Source: Acephala macrosclerotiorum
Lineage: Eukaryota > Ascomycota > Leotiomycetes > Helotiales > Mollisiaceae
Direction of reading: 5' to 3'
DNA: 64,000 bases
Assembly: GCA_014904845.1 (NCBI GenBank)
Contig: MU119221.1
Span: 1 to 64,000 of the forward strand
The notes beneath the pieces are model-generated. The model had not been told where the DNA came from. It made no database searches and saw only the letters and a list, made by a program, of their open reading frames with translations. This document shows positions 34,453 through 45,382 of this stretch, in pieces. Positions within the stretch are counted from its first letter, which is position 1. Each line of letters begins with the position of its first letter. Both the position numbers and the translations under genes were made by a program.

Positions 34453-34735
34453 CGAGCCTGGGATCATAAGTCTGTGTTTTACAGGGCTCTTCGGGCCTTC
34501 TCGCTAATAAATGAGCGCTAAAACTAAATTTCGATTTTTAATCACGAAACTAAATTTGCTCAAATTTGCTTTATAAACGCACTATAGCCTCTTATAAATA
34601 TCGTAATACAAGTTCAAATAATTCTGATTTGTGCGTATTTTACACTTTTAAAGTAAAGTCATCGAATTCAGTTTTCGTCGCTTAAAAATACCCTGAAAAA
34701 TGCCTGGAAAACACAGACTTATGATCCCAAGCTCG
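34453..34735. mobile_element. 283-bp MITE with TAA target duplication
   Basis: An AT-rich, non-coding element bounded by inverted repeats of about 34 bp (34453-34485 and 34703-34735), with GGGATCATAAGTCTGTGTTT and its complement near the ends. Both sides are flanked by TAA (34450-34452 and 34736-34738), which fits the 3-bp TWA target of PIF/Harbinger-type elements. It inserted just downstream of the ivdA 3' end. Confidence 0.8.
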
Positions 34736-34808
34736 TAACTTACCCTGCATCCACCGTTAGGCGAAATGCATATTCGTCAACCAATCTCAGCTCACCTCCG
34801 CCCTACAA

Positions 34809-37032
34809 CTACTTCACAGCAAACCTGCTCCTCTTCCTTAACTCAACCCCATAGAAATACAATACGTAAAAGCAAATCGGCACTCCACAGTCAATCCCCC
34901 CAACAAAGTAATCCCCTTGCCAACACCAATACTCCTAAACATCGGCCTCGAGAAGATCGTAGCTCCAGCGGCGAAAGCACTTCTAGCAAAATCGTTGGCT
35001 CCAAACAGTGAAGTTACGTATTGTGGGTAGGTTAAGGGGAGATGGAGGAAGATGACTTGCATGAGGGTGCATTCGTCTATCGTCATTGAACAAACTCTTA
35101 TTGTTGGGATAACTCAGTGGACTGAGGGTCTCGCGGTCCATGCTAGGGAGCGATAAGTATTTATATCGGAGTGGAGGGAGATATTAGCTTACCAAATAGG
35201 AATAGACCAGCTGGAACGAAAAACGCAGCTGCAAGTCCAGGAATCAACCGCTCCTCTGGCGGCCCGAAATCACTGTCCTTCACTCGAGGCTCGACTATAA
35301 AGAGGTAGTATGCTGAGTAAAGTAGTATGTAGATCAACAAAGCGACCACCACAGACAAGGTAAGTTCGATTCTCCAAAATTGAACCCGTACATAATCGGA
35401 AACACCAGCGGAAAAGATTCGAAGATCGAGTAGAAGACTACTATACATCAAAGCTGTGTATATAGTTGTAAAAGCAACAGTAGGACCAAAGATGTTGATT
35501 TGCCAAGGCTTAATGAGTGCGTCGAATGCGATGCCGTAGGTGGTCATGTGTGCTTGGTCGATTTCTGGTTAGGACTTGAAGTCTTGTCGTCCTGTTAGCT
35601 TCTGGAGGCGGCGAGCTCGCCAGAGGAGGATGTTGGCTGCTGAGGTTTCGGGAAGGGAGATGAACATTGGGGTCCAGATGGGACCGGCGAGCCATAGCAT
35701 CTCCCGAGAACCAATGTCAATCCTCGGCGCTGACGCTAAACCCTGAGACGATAGGTGCAAGAGCCGGCCCAAGAGTTACTGGATACATCAGCAATGATCT
35801 CAAGGAAGGAAAAGAAAGTACTCACCTGCGCCAGCCCAGAGAGCGAGTAAGTGAGCCATCTTGATCATTGAATACCATTTGCATTTAGCAAGGACGCAAT
35901 GGTAGGGAGCGGCGGAAATCTGGAACCACATCTGAGAAACTGGCAACTCCTGTGCCTAGACATGGTGATCCTGTATCACCTATGAATGTATGGTTCTGTG
36001 ACTGATTTGTTGGAGATGCTCACCAAAAAATCCACCCAAGAACAGAAGAACCAGTAGACCTGCAAAATCACCACCAGTGCCGTTGATACGCAAAGCATGA
36101 CGAAAATCAAGAATGTCCAAACATAGATGGGATTTCGACTGATAGCAGGAATTCTCGACTCATTGTCGGCGGTGAAACAAGACGAAGTCTCGTCTGACCT
36201 GTTCGCTTAGTGGGGAGAATAGCATTGGACCCGTTCGTCTGTTCCTCATAAGTATTGAATATTGGAAAATGGCACCGGTAGACTTACATGCTAGAGCGTA
36301 GAGTGCCAGTCCGAGCATACCTACCACAGAACTAGCACCGAAATATTCCATCGCTCCCCCTAAAGCAGCCGCGTGTATCGATGACCCAAGATAGAGAGCG
36401 AGGGATTATATACTGCCCAATAGGCCAACGGGCTTAATGGGATTGTCAGTGAGACTTACTTGATCTAAAACGAAACGACAAACTTCTTCCACGGACTCCA
36501 ATTTTGAGGATTTTCAGGATCATCTCGAATACATCAGTAGGCTACCACAAAGAGGGAATCTAAGAGGAAAAGTACCGGTGGTATACCAGTCAACGGGGAT
36601 TGTACCGTCCGAGGACTTCGTGGGGATGATGGGTCGGTTCATGGTCCTCTCGGGAGGCTCATGGTGACTTTGAACTTGGTCGAGGTCGATTGAATCGTCG
36701 TCCTTCGCCTCGGGGTTGGTATGTTCCTTCTTCAACTCTGGTATCGTAGGCATCTCGGGTTCATCAAGTACAGAGCTTTCCAAAGCACTGATAGACTGCG
36801 GAGCCGCTGAATTCTCGACAGCTTCCTGTGACTTCGAGTGGTTGTCGTACCCATCCGGAAACCTAAAAGTAGACATCTCTTCGAGATACTGCAAAATCCC
36901 ACTCCATGTCACAAGACGGATGAGCTGTCCAAGCTCCGAGCCGCGGATAATGTCCTTGATCTCGTTGGAGATTCTAGATGCAAAATCCCTTGTCTTCGCC
37001 CAAGTGTTGTAAAGGGTTGGGAAATAACGCAA
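34809..37032 (-). pseudogene. MFS efflux transporter (DHA1-like), inactivated
   Basis: The minus strand reads as nearly a full-length 12-TM major-facilitator drug or toxin exporter broken by several lesions. The N-terminus is intact from 37032 (MRYFPTLYNTWAKTRDFA, then DIIRGSELGQLIRLVTW), followed by an acidic linker and VDWYTT; after a plausible 52-nt intron (36524-36575) comes DDPENPQNWSPWKKF. Lesions: an in-frame TAG at 36465-36467 where CAG is expected; a 1-bp loss near 36383 before a stretch that reads SSIHAAALGGAMEYFG only after a shift; another shift near 35431-35448 before ESFPLVF; and further shifts before VVVALLIYILLYSAYYLF. Conserved blocks ALWAGAG-like, PETSAANILL and EERLIPGLAAAFFVPAGLFLF remain. 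The frame ends with FAVK then stop at 34809-34811. Function as an exporter is lost. Confidence 0.85.
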
Positions 37033-37654
37033 AGGAGGAGGCTAGACCGAGTTTCACTCGATTAATGGCGACAGAGTATACTGAGATGCAATGTGCTCGG
37101 GAACCTGTGAAGTAATAAGGGAGGTCTTGACAGCAGAGATCTCCACCAAGTACTTAAAGCACTAAGAAGCTGACATATCAAATTAACAGAAAAGTGGAAA
37201 CATGACAAAACTATCATATCATCAGTAATAGGTGCCTTTTGTTTCATACCTCAGCCCTAGAGCAGTCCATTTGAGCGGACGCGGGGCAATTAATAAAAAC
37301 TCCGATGGTACCCGTCGGTATTGCGACGGACCAATCACCATGTCGCTAGGAACATTATTGAGATTCCTAATCGAGTCAATGAAAACTAATTTCCGCCGAA
37401 ATATCAAGTTAGTAGTGCACGAGCTTCCCAATTGACAGCTCACTAAGCAATCGTGCGTTCAATTCGAAGGAGGTTTGAAAATGTCTCACTAAGGAGGCTC
37501 AGCGGCGTTATACTACCAACGCGCTTTCTAGATATAAAAGAACGGAATGAATGCTCGCCAGCAGCACAAACTTGTACCTGTTACCTCAGAGCTCATGCCA
37601 TAATCCTGGTTAAAACTCCTTCTATACAGCATACTCTCGAAACGAAGTCTTGGC
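37033..37654. other. divergent spacer between two pseudogenes
   Basis: About 620 bp between the starts of the dead transporter (minus) and the dead dehydrogenase (plus). Nothing coding was recognised. It would have served as a shared promoter if the two genes once worked together. Confidence 0.5.
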
Positions 37655-38709
37655 ATGGCGTGGCGGTCTTCCGTCCACTATGACGGTGGCGCTTATGCGG
37701 CTATTGACCTTACATCTTCTCGCTTTTCGAGCTCTGGCAAGCATGTCGTAATCACAGGCGGAGGCTCTGGTGCGCCACCTTGGAGCCGCTTTCATCGTTG
37801 TCTTCTGAATCTCACGGGCTGCATGGACCTACTCAACGCCCTTGCATGTTCAACCACCCCTGGAATATTATCACCTGCACTTCTAAATATATAAAAGAAG
37901 CAAGCTGGCTTCGAGTTCCAAATTATAGGTATTAGGCCAGTCATCGCTCGCTCTTTTGCCAAGTCCGGAGCGGCAAGCATTTCCATTCTTGGACGAACTG
38001 AGAAGACTCTAATCGAGACCAAAAACAACTTCGAGAGAGACTACCCCAAGACGAAAGTCTACACATGCATCGCGGACATTTTTGATAAGGCAGCCCTCGT
38101 GACAGCCTTCGAATCGATTGAGTCAAGCGTCGGCGAGGTGCATATATTTATTGCAAACGCTGGGTTTCTGCCTAGCATCAAACACAGCAGATTCAGGACC
38201 GGACGATTGATACAACGGTTTCGAGGTCAACGTCAAAGGTTGTGACTGCGTTTGTGCCGGTTGCTACCGAAGACGCTTCCATCATCACCATCAGCACTGG
38301 CGTAACGCACCTCCCACAGATCCCTGGCTATTCAGCCTACCACAGATCGAAGCTTGTATCTGCGAAGGTCTTCGAGTATGCGCATTATGAATATCCTGAG
38401 TTCTTCGTCTTGGACATCCACCCAGGCGTAATCAAGATAGCCATGGATGCAAAAACAGTCGAGTCCGGAACAGAGCAGCCTTATGACGAAAGTGAGTAAA
38501 TAAAAGCACCAAGTTCGGCATGACATAACTGAGACCCATTTCAGTTAAGCTCCCTGCGGACTTTGTTATCTGAGCAGTCGGCCCAGAAGCAAAAATCCTC
38601 GAATGGAAAGTTTGTTTAGGCACACTAGGACATAGAAGATCTTCAAGAAATGTCGAAGGGTATTGAGAAAACAGAGAAGTTCACTTTTGGCCTTCTGGGG
38701 TGGCCGTGA
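37655..38709 (+). pseudogene. short-chain dehydrogenase, inactivated
   Basis: Pieces of a classical SDR follow each other in shifting frames. HVVITGGGSG is interrupted by a 159-nt intron-like segment (37770-37928), then IRPVIARSFAKSGAASISIL, IADIFD, HIFIANAGF, later AYHRSK (the YxxxK site) and DIHPGVIK. Breaks: a frameshift after 38170, a TGA at 38208-38210 where Trp is expected (DD-W-Y context), another shift near 38238, and a second Trp-to-TGA change at 38571-38573. The last stretch needs a further shift before it reads TEKFTFGLLGWP and stop. Both nonsense changes are G-to-A, the RIP-like direction. The substrate is unknown. Confidence 0.8.
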
Positions 38710-39902
38710 GAAGAGAAGGACGCCCTAGGGAGCCGAGGGCGTATCAGTCGGCGGTGGGATTTGCAGGACTGGAAAACAATTGCAAGGCAAAAAATGATCT
38801 CGTAAAGTTTTTGCTGTAAACCAAGTTGAATTGTGTTGTTCTGATTTTCAGCTTTCCTTGGGCGTGATCTCGACTCGACGATCGGTAGAAAGGAGAGTGA
38901 GCGAATAAAGTACGCAGCACTGAACAAGATCGTGAAGTGAGATGAAGTATGGAGAAGGGAAGGCGACGAGGCTTGAACTCGACACTGCCTAGTCGGGAAG
39001 TGTTTGATCCTTCACAGGACTCCTAGAGAGCAGGCGCGGAAGGACTGGAAAGGCACTATACTATGTGGGAATTCGAGTTTTTGGAAGGTCGAACATTCTG
39101 GACCGCCAAAGCTAAGGTTCATGCGATATGGAGCTTTAGATATTGTGGAATCTAAATCTCGCGACTCGAGCAGGTAGGTGTCTTTATTTAAAGCTGGGCA
39201 TCAAAATGCATTGATAGTTTCCTTCGGCCGCCGTACAACCCCCTTCTTCAAACCCACTTCCTTTGATCCGGTCCTTCCTCAACTTCTACTAAAGAAGTTT
39301 CTAGTGAAACACGTCTCTTCCTACATGAAGAGCTCTAAAGCTAACCTCGTACAAGACGACTGTTATGCTCATTGAAATTGCATAGCCGGCCATTATCGCC
39401 TTCCCTCAGATTGTTCGCTTTTCATGAAAGACATTCCAACGCTCTTTCTAACTTCGTTAAAATCACTTTTGTTTCATTTGGAATACAAGAATGTCACATT
39501 TCTGCCACTCAATGCAGTGACAGAGGGGATCGCTGTACAAAGTTTTTTTTTTTTTTTGGCCGCATGCCCTTGCTCCAGCGAACCAAACTGCCAGGCAGGA
39601 CAACATGGAGTCAATATCTCTGGTTTAGTATTGTCGTCATAAACATAGCGAAATTAAGAACAATTCTTCCTAATGCTTACATAAATAAGAGCTTCATGGA
39701 AGCTCTCAGTGGTATTTGTCCCTTGCTCGAGAAGCAGGTTGATCAGTAATCCGCATACCACTCTAGCTTAGAATTTCACAGTGAGTGGCCTCGCGTGCCC
39801 CTTATTGTATTTGAGAGCCCACTCTAGTCGTGGAGAGACGTCATCGGTTACATCAGAAGCTGCTCTTTCTCGCAGTACAATATAGCCTTCCGAGACCCAA
39901 AA
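38710..39902. other. gene-free stretch in the decayed block
   Basis: Between the dead SDR and the bZIP relic. It contains a run of 15 T at 39543-39557. Short frames occur but none has a recognisable domain. Confidence 0.5.
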
Positions 39903-41329
39903 TGGACCAAAACCACAAGCAGGTTGGTAGATCATCCAGGGCTCGAGGAAAACCTCGGAAACATCCTCGAGATCACCCACAAGAAGAGTTATGGGAATCA
40001 TCCGAATCAGATAGACTTTGTTCTGAGATACAGAGAAGAAGCGAGCACGCGGACGACAAGCCCAGAGAACCTACATGCTATGGAAACAAGCAGAGACAGA
40101 CTACGCCAGAGGATCACCTCACTCGAAGACGGAATTGAGGGCATGAGCAACGAGTTCATGGGATTCGGAAAGCTAGTTGTGGATGCGTCGCGGGGTTCTC
40201 TCGCGCCTTGGGCCCTATGTGATTTGAAGAAGACGACAGAAAGGTTTCTCAAATTGGCATGTGCAACTGAAGCCGTAGCTTCGGATGGGGACGAAAATGG
40301 AAAAGAAGCCTCTTCAATCCTGTCATCTGCGAAGGAGATCACTAGTCAAGAAGAGTCCGTCACCGAGCTGCCCTCGGTATCTGAGTCGTGCCTCGCAGCC
40401 AACTTAGGTTTCCCAATGCCGTTCCAATTCGGAACATTGTTGTCTTCGTCCTCTTTCACTTCGACTTCAACAAACCAGCCCAGAGCACCTCATCCATCCC
40501 CCGACGACAGTGGGGGATTCGGCCTCGGTTAGTATATGGAATTTCACTCAATCATACCCCACAGGCTACTACGCTCGCGAACATACGGACGCATTATCTC
40601 GCAGCTGGTCCGAGATCTTTCGCTATGCGTCTCTACAAAGACACTCTCACACTTATGTTCAGTGCTCTGACCGGCGAAACCTCGGTACCAGGCTTCATCC
40701 CTAGGATCAGACGATTCCAATTCAGGCATCAAAAACAGATGACTTCGTGGACCAGGTTCGCAACACGCTGGCACAAATGTCCCTTGAAGAGCAAGACCTA
40801 AATCTCCTGCCTACTAGCGCCCAAACAATGTCTCCGGATGATCAATTGGTTCTATTCGGGCCGTCCTACCCAGCCATGACTTAACCCCTGAGAGCAATGA
40901 TCCGTCGAGATGCGAACATGGAAATTGGAGAACTGGTTGGATCCCTGGGATACGCAGCAATATCTTGGAAATCGGTGGGGACTGCGTCTTACTTGGGCAA
41001 TGGCACAGATATCTGACCAAACGCTGGTAGCACTCCGGCCAAGTGATGCTCAAAAAGACCCTCTCGTTCTCCCTAATTTTGGACTACAAAATCGATATCC
41101 GTGGGAGAATGTGGGTGCGGTTGATGTGTCTGGTCTCTTCCTAGACGTGGACCTTCCAGAGCAAGAACCCGTAATACTCAACTGCCAAACTCTGGTAGAA
41201 GACCTGATTCACAATTCAATATGCTTTGGAGAAGGACCTCGATTTCCAAAGGCAAGGATTGACACTTCTGTACATCAGTTTCTAGCAACTTCGGGTCTCG
41301 CAGGCGGCGGGCCAGCACATGCGAGCTGA
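39903..41329 (+). pseudogene. bZIP-type transcription factor relic
   Basis: The order of fragments matches a fungal bZIP family with an RGRPRK-like start and a long C-terminal domain. SRARGKPRKHPRDHPQEEL is in one frame from 39903. In a second frame come NQIDFVLRYREEASTR (in place of the basic region) and LEDGIEGMSNEFMGFGKLVV (39924-40532), then LKKTTERFLKLA. A later fragment (40910-41329) includes NWLDPWDTQQYLGNRWGLRL, resembling the family's WLDP.DV..YL segment. A frameshift between the first two pieces has no plausible intron, and the middle section (40533-40909) has stops in all frames. The basic region lacks the usual N-x7-R pattern. I infer a dead gene; the family call is moderate. Confidence 0.5.
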
Positions 41330-42097
41330 AAGGGGCTCCGAATCTTTTCCTCCCGATGCTGCTAAAAAGCGACAGAGCAAAGTTTCCGAGAGCCGGGAAC
41401 ATTCATGCCGCCATGAACCACGGTCTCTTGCTAGTTTAGATTATGGCCCAGCCCAGGTCTCCGGGATGAAGCCCTCAAAGCACTCTTTGCTAGCAACCCA
41501 GTGTACCAGATATCTGGGACATTCGAAAGTCCGTTTTGGAAATATCCCACTTCGAGAATCTGAGACTCCTCCCAACTACCGCCAGTGCCACCAAAATTCT
41601 CGACCCCGACATCCCACCTGCCACTCCACCCAAGGCCGCTGCTGCCAAAGCAAGCGGAAGATACAAGCGGACGACATTGACGGAGAGGACGACGATGCTC
41701 GCTACATAATTCCCAAATGCCCCACCAGCGAGGCAGGGCATGAGGACAAGAATGCGGCTTCAAACGGGCCACGGAAGAAATTGTTGGTCAGGAAGAAGGT
41801 TGTGGGAGTGAAAGTCTGTAAAATTTAAAAAACAAATTTTACATGTTTATCCTCAAATTGTCGGTGAGAGGAAGGACATTCGGGCGAAAAATAACAAATC
41901 AGCGGCCTTCGCTTGGGAAAGGGGCTTCTAGTGAGTTCAAAAGCGTTCATATGAAGACGTGTGTCGTCGTAGTATTAACTATGAAGAAGGGTATAGGCGT
42001 TATTCACATGTTCCCCTCAGCGCCCGTCCCAACCAGACCGAGGACCAAAATCCGCAACACCGTACCCAGTTGCTTTCCCAAGAAAACCCTAGAGATA
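41330..42097. other. gene-free or degenerate coding stretch
   Basis: A 170-codon frame (41319-41828, plus) and overlapping fragments such as EALKALFASNPVYQISGTFE in another frame suggest further degenerate coding sequence, but I recognise no family. It then runs into the CTI6 3' flank. Confidence 0.4.
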
Positions 42098-44192
42098 TCA
42101 TGCAAACTCCTTTTGCCATTTGACTAATTGCCTCGTCAAAACGTCCATCATTTCTACACAGGAGAGATCCTTGAATTCTTTTGTCGGCGTCTCTCCAGCT
42201 TCGCCAGCCTTTGGCTCATTGCCACTCTCACCATTAACTTTAATCATTGGCAAACCGTCCGTGATCCCTCGGATGAGCTTTTCTGTCGCGTCTCCTGTAG
42301 TGGGTGATAGCGAATCGCTCGCTAATTCGAGCTGTGTCCGAGAGATGAAATCAAGAATGCCTGCTACCCTCCTCTTCATGTCTGCCATCGTTATTTTACT
42401 ATGACTTCCCTTTGATTTCGAAGACTTGCTTTCGTGGTTCGTACTCTTGTTACTTGACGCATGTCCATCCTCATTTCTTGGTACATCTCGAGACTGAGAT
42501 CGATGGGGAGAGTGGTCGTCGTGATCTTGGTCCCTGTCTTTCGTGTATTGATTCTTTCCTAGCTTTCCTTTCCTACTATTTGGTGGTCTGCCACCCTTTT
42601 TGTGCGGAGGAGCTACTACACTCGGCGGTGGTGTATCTGGTGTCGCTACCTGGGAAGAAGTTGGCAGATCTGGTGGTGGAGCTACCACCTCCGTACTCTT
42701 TGGCACTGGGACTTTAGTTGCAAGGGGTGCATCCTCAGAAGGGTCAGAATCTGCAGGATCTGACTATTAGTAGGATTTTGCTGCACGGGCCTGCCACAAC
42801 TTACCATCGACCCTTCGCCGCTCTGCTCGACCCATTCGTTTCTGTGCTGCTTCCTTCCTTGCCCTTTCCCGCTCCTCTCTTGCCTCTTTCTCCTTGTGAT
42901 TACGGGCTGCAGCACCTCTAATCTTCTTCGCTGTAGATATACGACCATTCGTACCGTCATCCGAGTCAGCCTGAGACTCTAGGCGCTGTAATTCGCGAGG
43001 AGGGGAAGGTGAAGCAGATGCAGTTCGCTGTCGTTTGGGACCTTCCGGTTTCCTGAGTATCAAGATTTAGTTGCAGATCTCTCCTGACTCCGGGTTCACT
43101 TACTCTTCACTCTCGCTGCGACCTCGTTTCCCGCGCCGTGTGGTGCCTCCATCAGTGCTTTCGCCACTCTTCTCTCCTTTGCTAGCCTCGATTGCCCTTC
43201 GAAGCTGTTCTTCTTCATCGTAAGCGGCGTCTCTGCTGTTCATCGTCGATCTTCTTTTTCCACTTTGAAGGCTGGAAGAGGGTCGGCCACTTTTGCTGCC
43301 TCGGGGTGATCTTGTTCCATCCTTTGAGAAGGATGCAGCTCGTGAGGTTGTCCGAGACAAACTTTGATAAAGCGGGAGGTAGTGAGAATAGCGCTGGCTG
43401 TGTTCCATCATGTTAGTCATTTCTCGAGAATTTATATAACAAGTAGAGTTCATTGCCGATAGTTCGGCGCATTTGAAGCAGCCAGCCTTGTGAGACTTGA
43501 TCTGCGCCACGTTCTCGCGTCCAGGTTGACGGTCGGATGAAAATAGGGAATTGAGAGATGATTGAAGAAATCGACATGACGTACCCATTAGGAGCTGTGA
43601 ATATTCTGTGTAGGTCTTTTCGACATTCTTCGCAGAAATATTCTTCAGGACTTGTGTCTTCGTTCATAATTCCGACGCAGCCACCATGCTGCCAGACCTT
43701 GCAGACGTCGCATTGCAAGAAGAAGCCTGCCAGGTCCTCTGTGAAGTCTGCTGGCGTAATTAGAGGTTCTTCAATTCCTTCTTTTATCCCATCTTTGCTG
43801 TCTTCTTCACCGAGTTGTGGGGGGCCTGGATACTCGTCGAAGCCGCAGATGCATCGGACGGCCTCATCCTCCTCTCCAGCTTCTTCTCCGCCATTCGTCA
43901 TTTCGACCGTCGCAGCTTGTGATTTAGATGACTTCGATTGTTCCTCAGCTCGACTGCGCTTTCGACGTGTCTGAATTGTGTCGTCCGGTGCGATCGCGAT
44001 GGTGTCGTCTGGCGGCTCCGAGGACAATGAAGCAGAGGGTGTGGATTTGCGCGGTGATTCGGCTTTGTTATGTGATCGAGTGGCTCTTTCGCCACGGGTT
44101 GATGAGTTCGAGGAGGCAGAGGAGTGGTGTGAATTCGATTGCAGCGGTTGACTCGAGCGAGCAGCCCTTGAGGAGCGCCTTCCGGTATCCAT
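42098..44192 (-). CDS. CTI6: Cti6-like PHD-finger protein (Rpd3L histone deacetylase complex)
   Basis: Exons (minus) 43585-44192, 43104-43397, 42805-43052 and 42098-42759; 603 aa. The PHD finger spans about 114-185: CICGF, then FLQCDVCKVWQHGGCVGI and YFCEECRKDLH supply the Cys4-His-Cys3 zinc ligands. In yeast Cti6 reads H3K4 methylation within the Rpd3L deacetylase complex and helps relieve Cyc8-Tup1 repression. Most of the rest is Ser/Lys/Arg-rich and disordered, with RRGKRGRSE and a long charged helix RNHKEKEAREERERARKEAA. The C-terminal helix MADMKRRVAGILDFISRTQ and the last residues VLTRQLVKWQKEF are conserved in fungal Cti6 proteins and probably contact the complex. All introns have GTAAGT or GTACGT donors. 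Confidence 0.85.
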
Positions 44193-45382
44193 ATTGTGGC
44201 AAGCTAGCGGGCACTCGAAAGATTGTTCCCTCGCAGATTACGTAGCCAATTGCTCGGCCGAATAAAGCGTGTTCGTGGTTCCCAGAATTGAGTCCGTAGT
44301 TGACTTCGAGCCAAGGTCGAGCTTCAATCGACCGTTTCCCCAAGGGCCCAAGAAAAAAGAGAGATCCCAAATTGAGACTGACGAGGATCCTCGAGTTTAA
44401 AGCGCGCCCACGAAGCCTGCGAGATGAGAACGAGTGACTGGGCAGCTTGGAATGAGCATGTCGGCGGTGGTGAATGCGGAGGAGGAAAGTGACTGTCGCT
44501 GGGGAGAAGACTGGGAGCTTTTCTAACCTTACTTCCACCACCACTTTGGCACCGCGAAGCGGGGACCGTGACCGACCGATTATGGCGCCCGTGATGGACC
44601 TTGAACGGCGAGAATAGCAGCTTAATAATTTGGCTACGGTGACCTAAATGCCCGGGATATTGCAGTACAAGTGGATTTCTGAGCTCACACCCGATTCGTC
44701 AAGTTGATGGCCAGCAAGCACACGGAACATCCATCTTCATGACCATCCATTACCACCAACACCAACGGGCTTGCTGTGTTTAACATTTCACTCTGCCATT
44801 GACGGCACCCCTCTTGGATATCCCTTGTTCTTTGCTTGTGTATCTGCTGCGACCTCTGGACTCTTCCGGGACTGGGCCGATCGACTGTGCAATCAGAGAG
44901 GTACGAGTCTCAAACCATACATCTGTCCGACTTCAGAATTTAGGGATAGCAGCTTAGCTCGACCAAACGGACTGTCATTCTGGGAGGACCTGAACACTCC
45001 TATTCCAGGGGCTACATCTGTGTCTAGGGGAAACTGGCTGATTTGTTGTCTCGTAGCAACAGGATAGGAGAGAGCTGGGAAAAGCAACTTTTTGCCCCAT
45101 ACCTGGCCAGGACTTTCGAAACTGTTATATTCTTATACCTCCTACAAATTGCTGCAGGAGAAGTTGAGATTTGCTGGCAGGTGTTCCTGCTATGTCAACG
45201 TCAGCGTTAGGTATGCTATTCTCCTTGTCTTTATCCGCCACTTTTCTGCAAAATGTGTCTGCATTAGCAAACGCTTCGATTTTTTTCTTGGACCAAACAT
45301 ATCTCGAAAGCTTCCTCTTCCAACTGGCTGATCTTGTCGTTGTTAACCCTCTCTAGGCTATTCTCCAGAATCACCGTCAGAT
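44193..45382. other. divergent intergenic region, CTI6 / unknown gene
   Basis: Upstream regions of two divergent genes. A short candidate upstream exon (45192-45210, MSTSAL) with a GTATGC donor could splice in frame to 45381 of the next gene; this is optional. No other features were recognised. Confidence 0.45.

Noticed and set aside
41319..41828. 170-codon frame after the bZIP relic
   Set aside because: Its composition is mixed and coding-like fragments appear in another frame; I could not identify a family, so it is not called as a gene.
34453..41828. Functional secondary-metabolite cluster
   Set aside because: No core synthase or other intact biosynthetic gene is present, and all three recognisable genes are broken.
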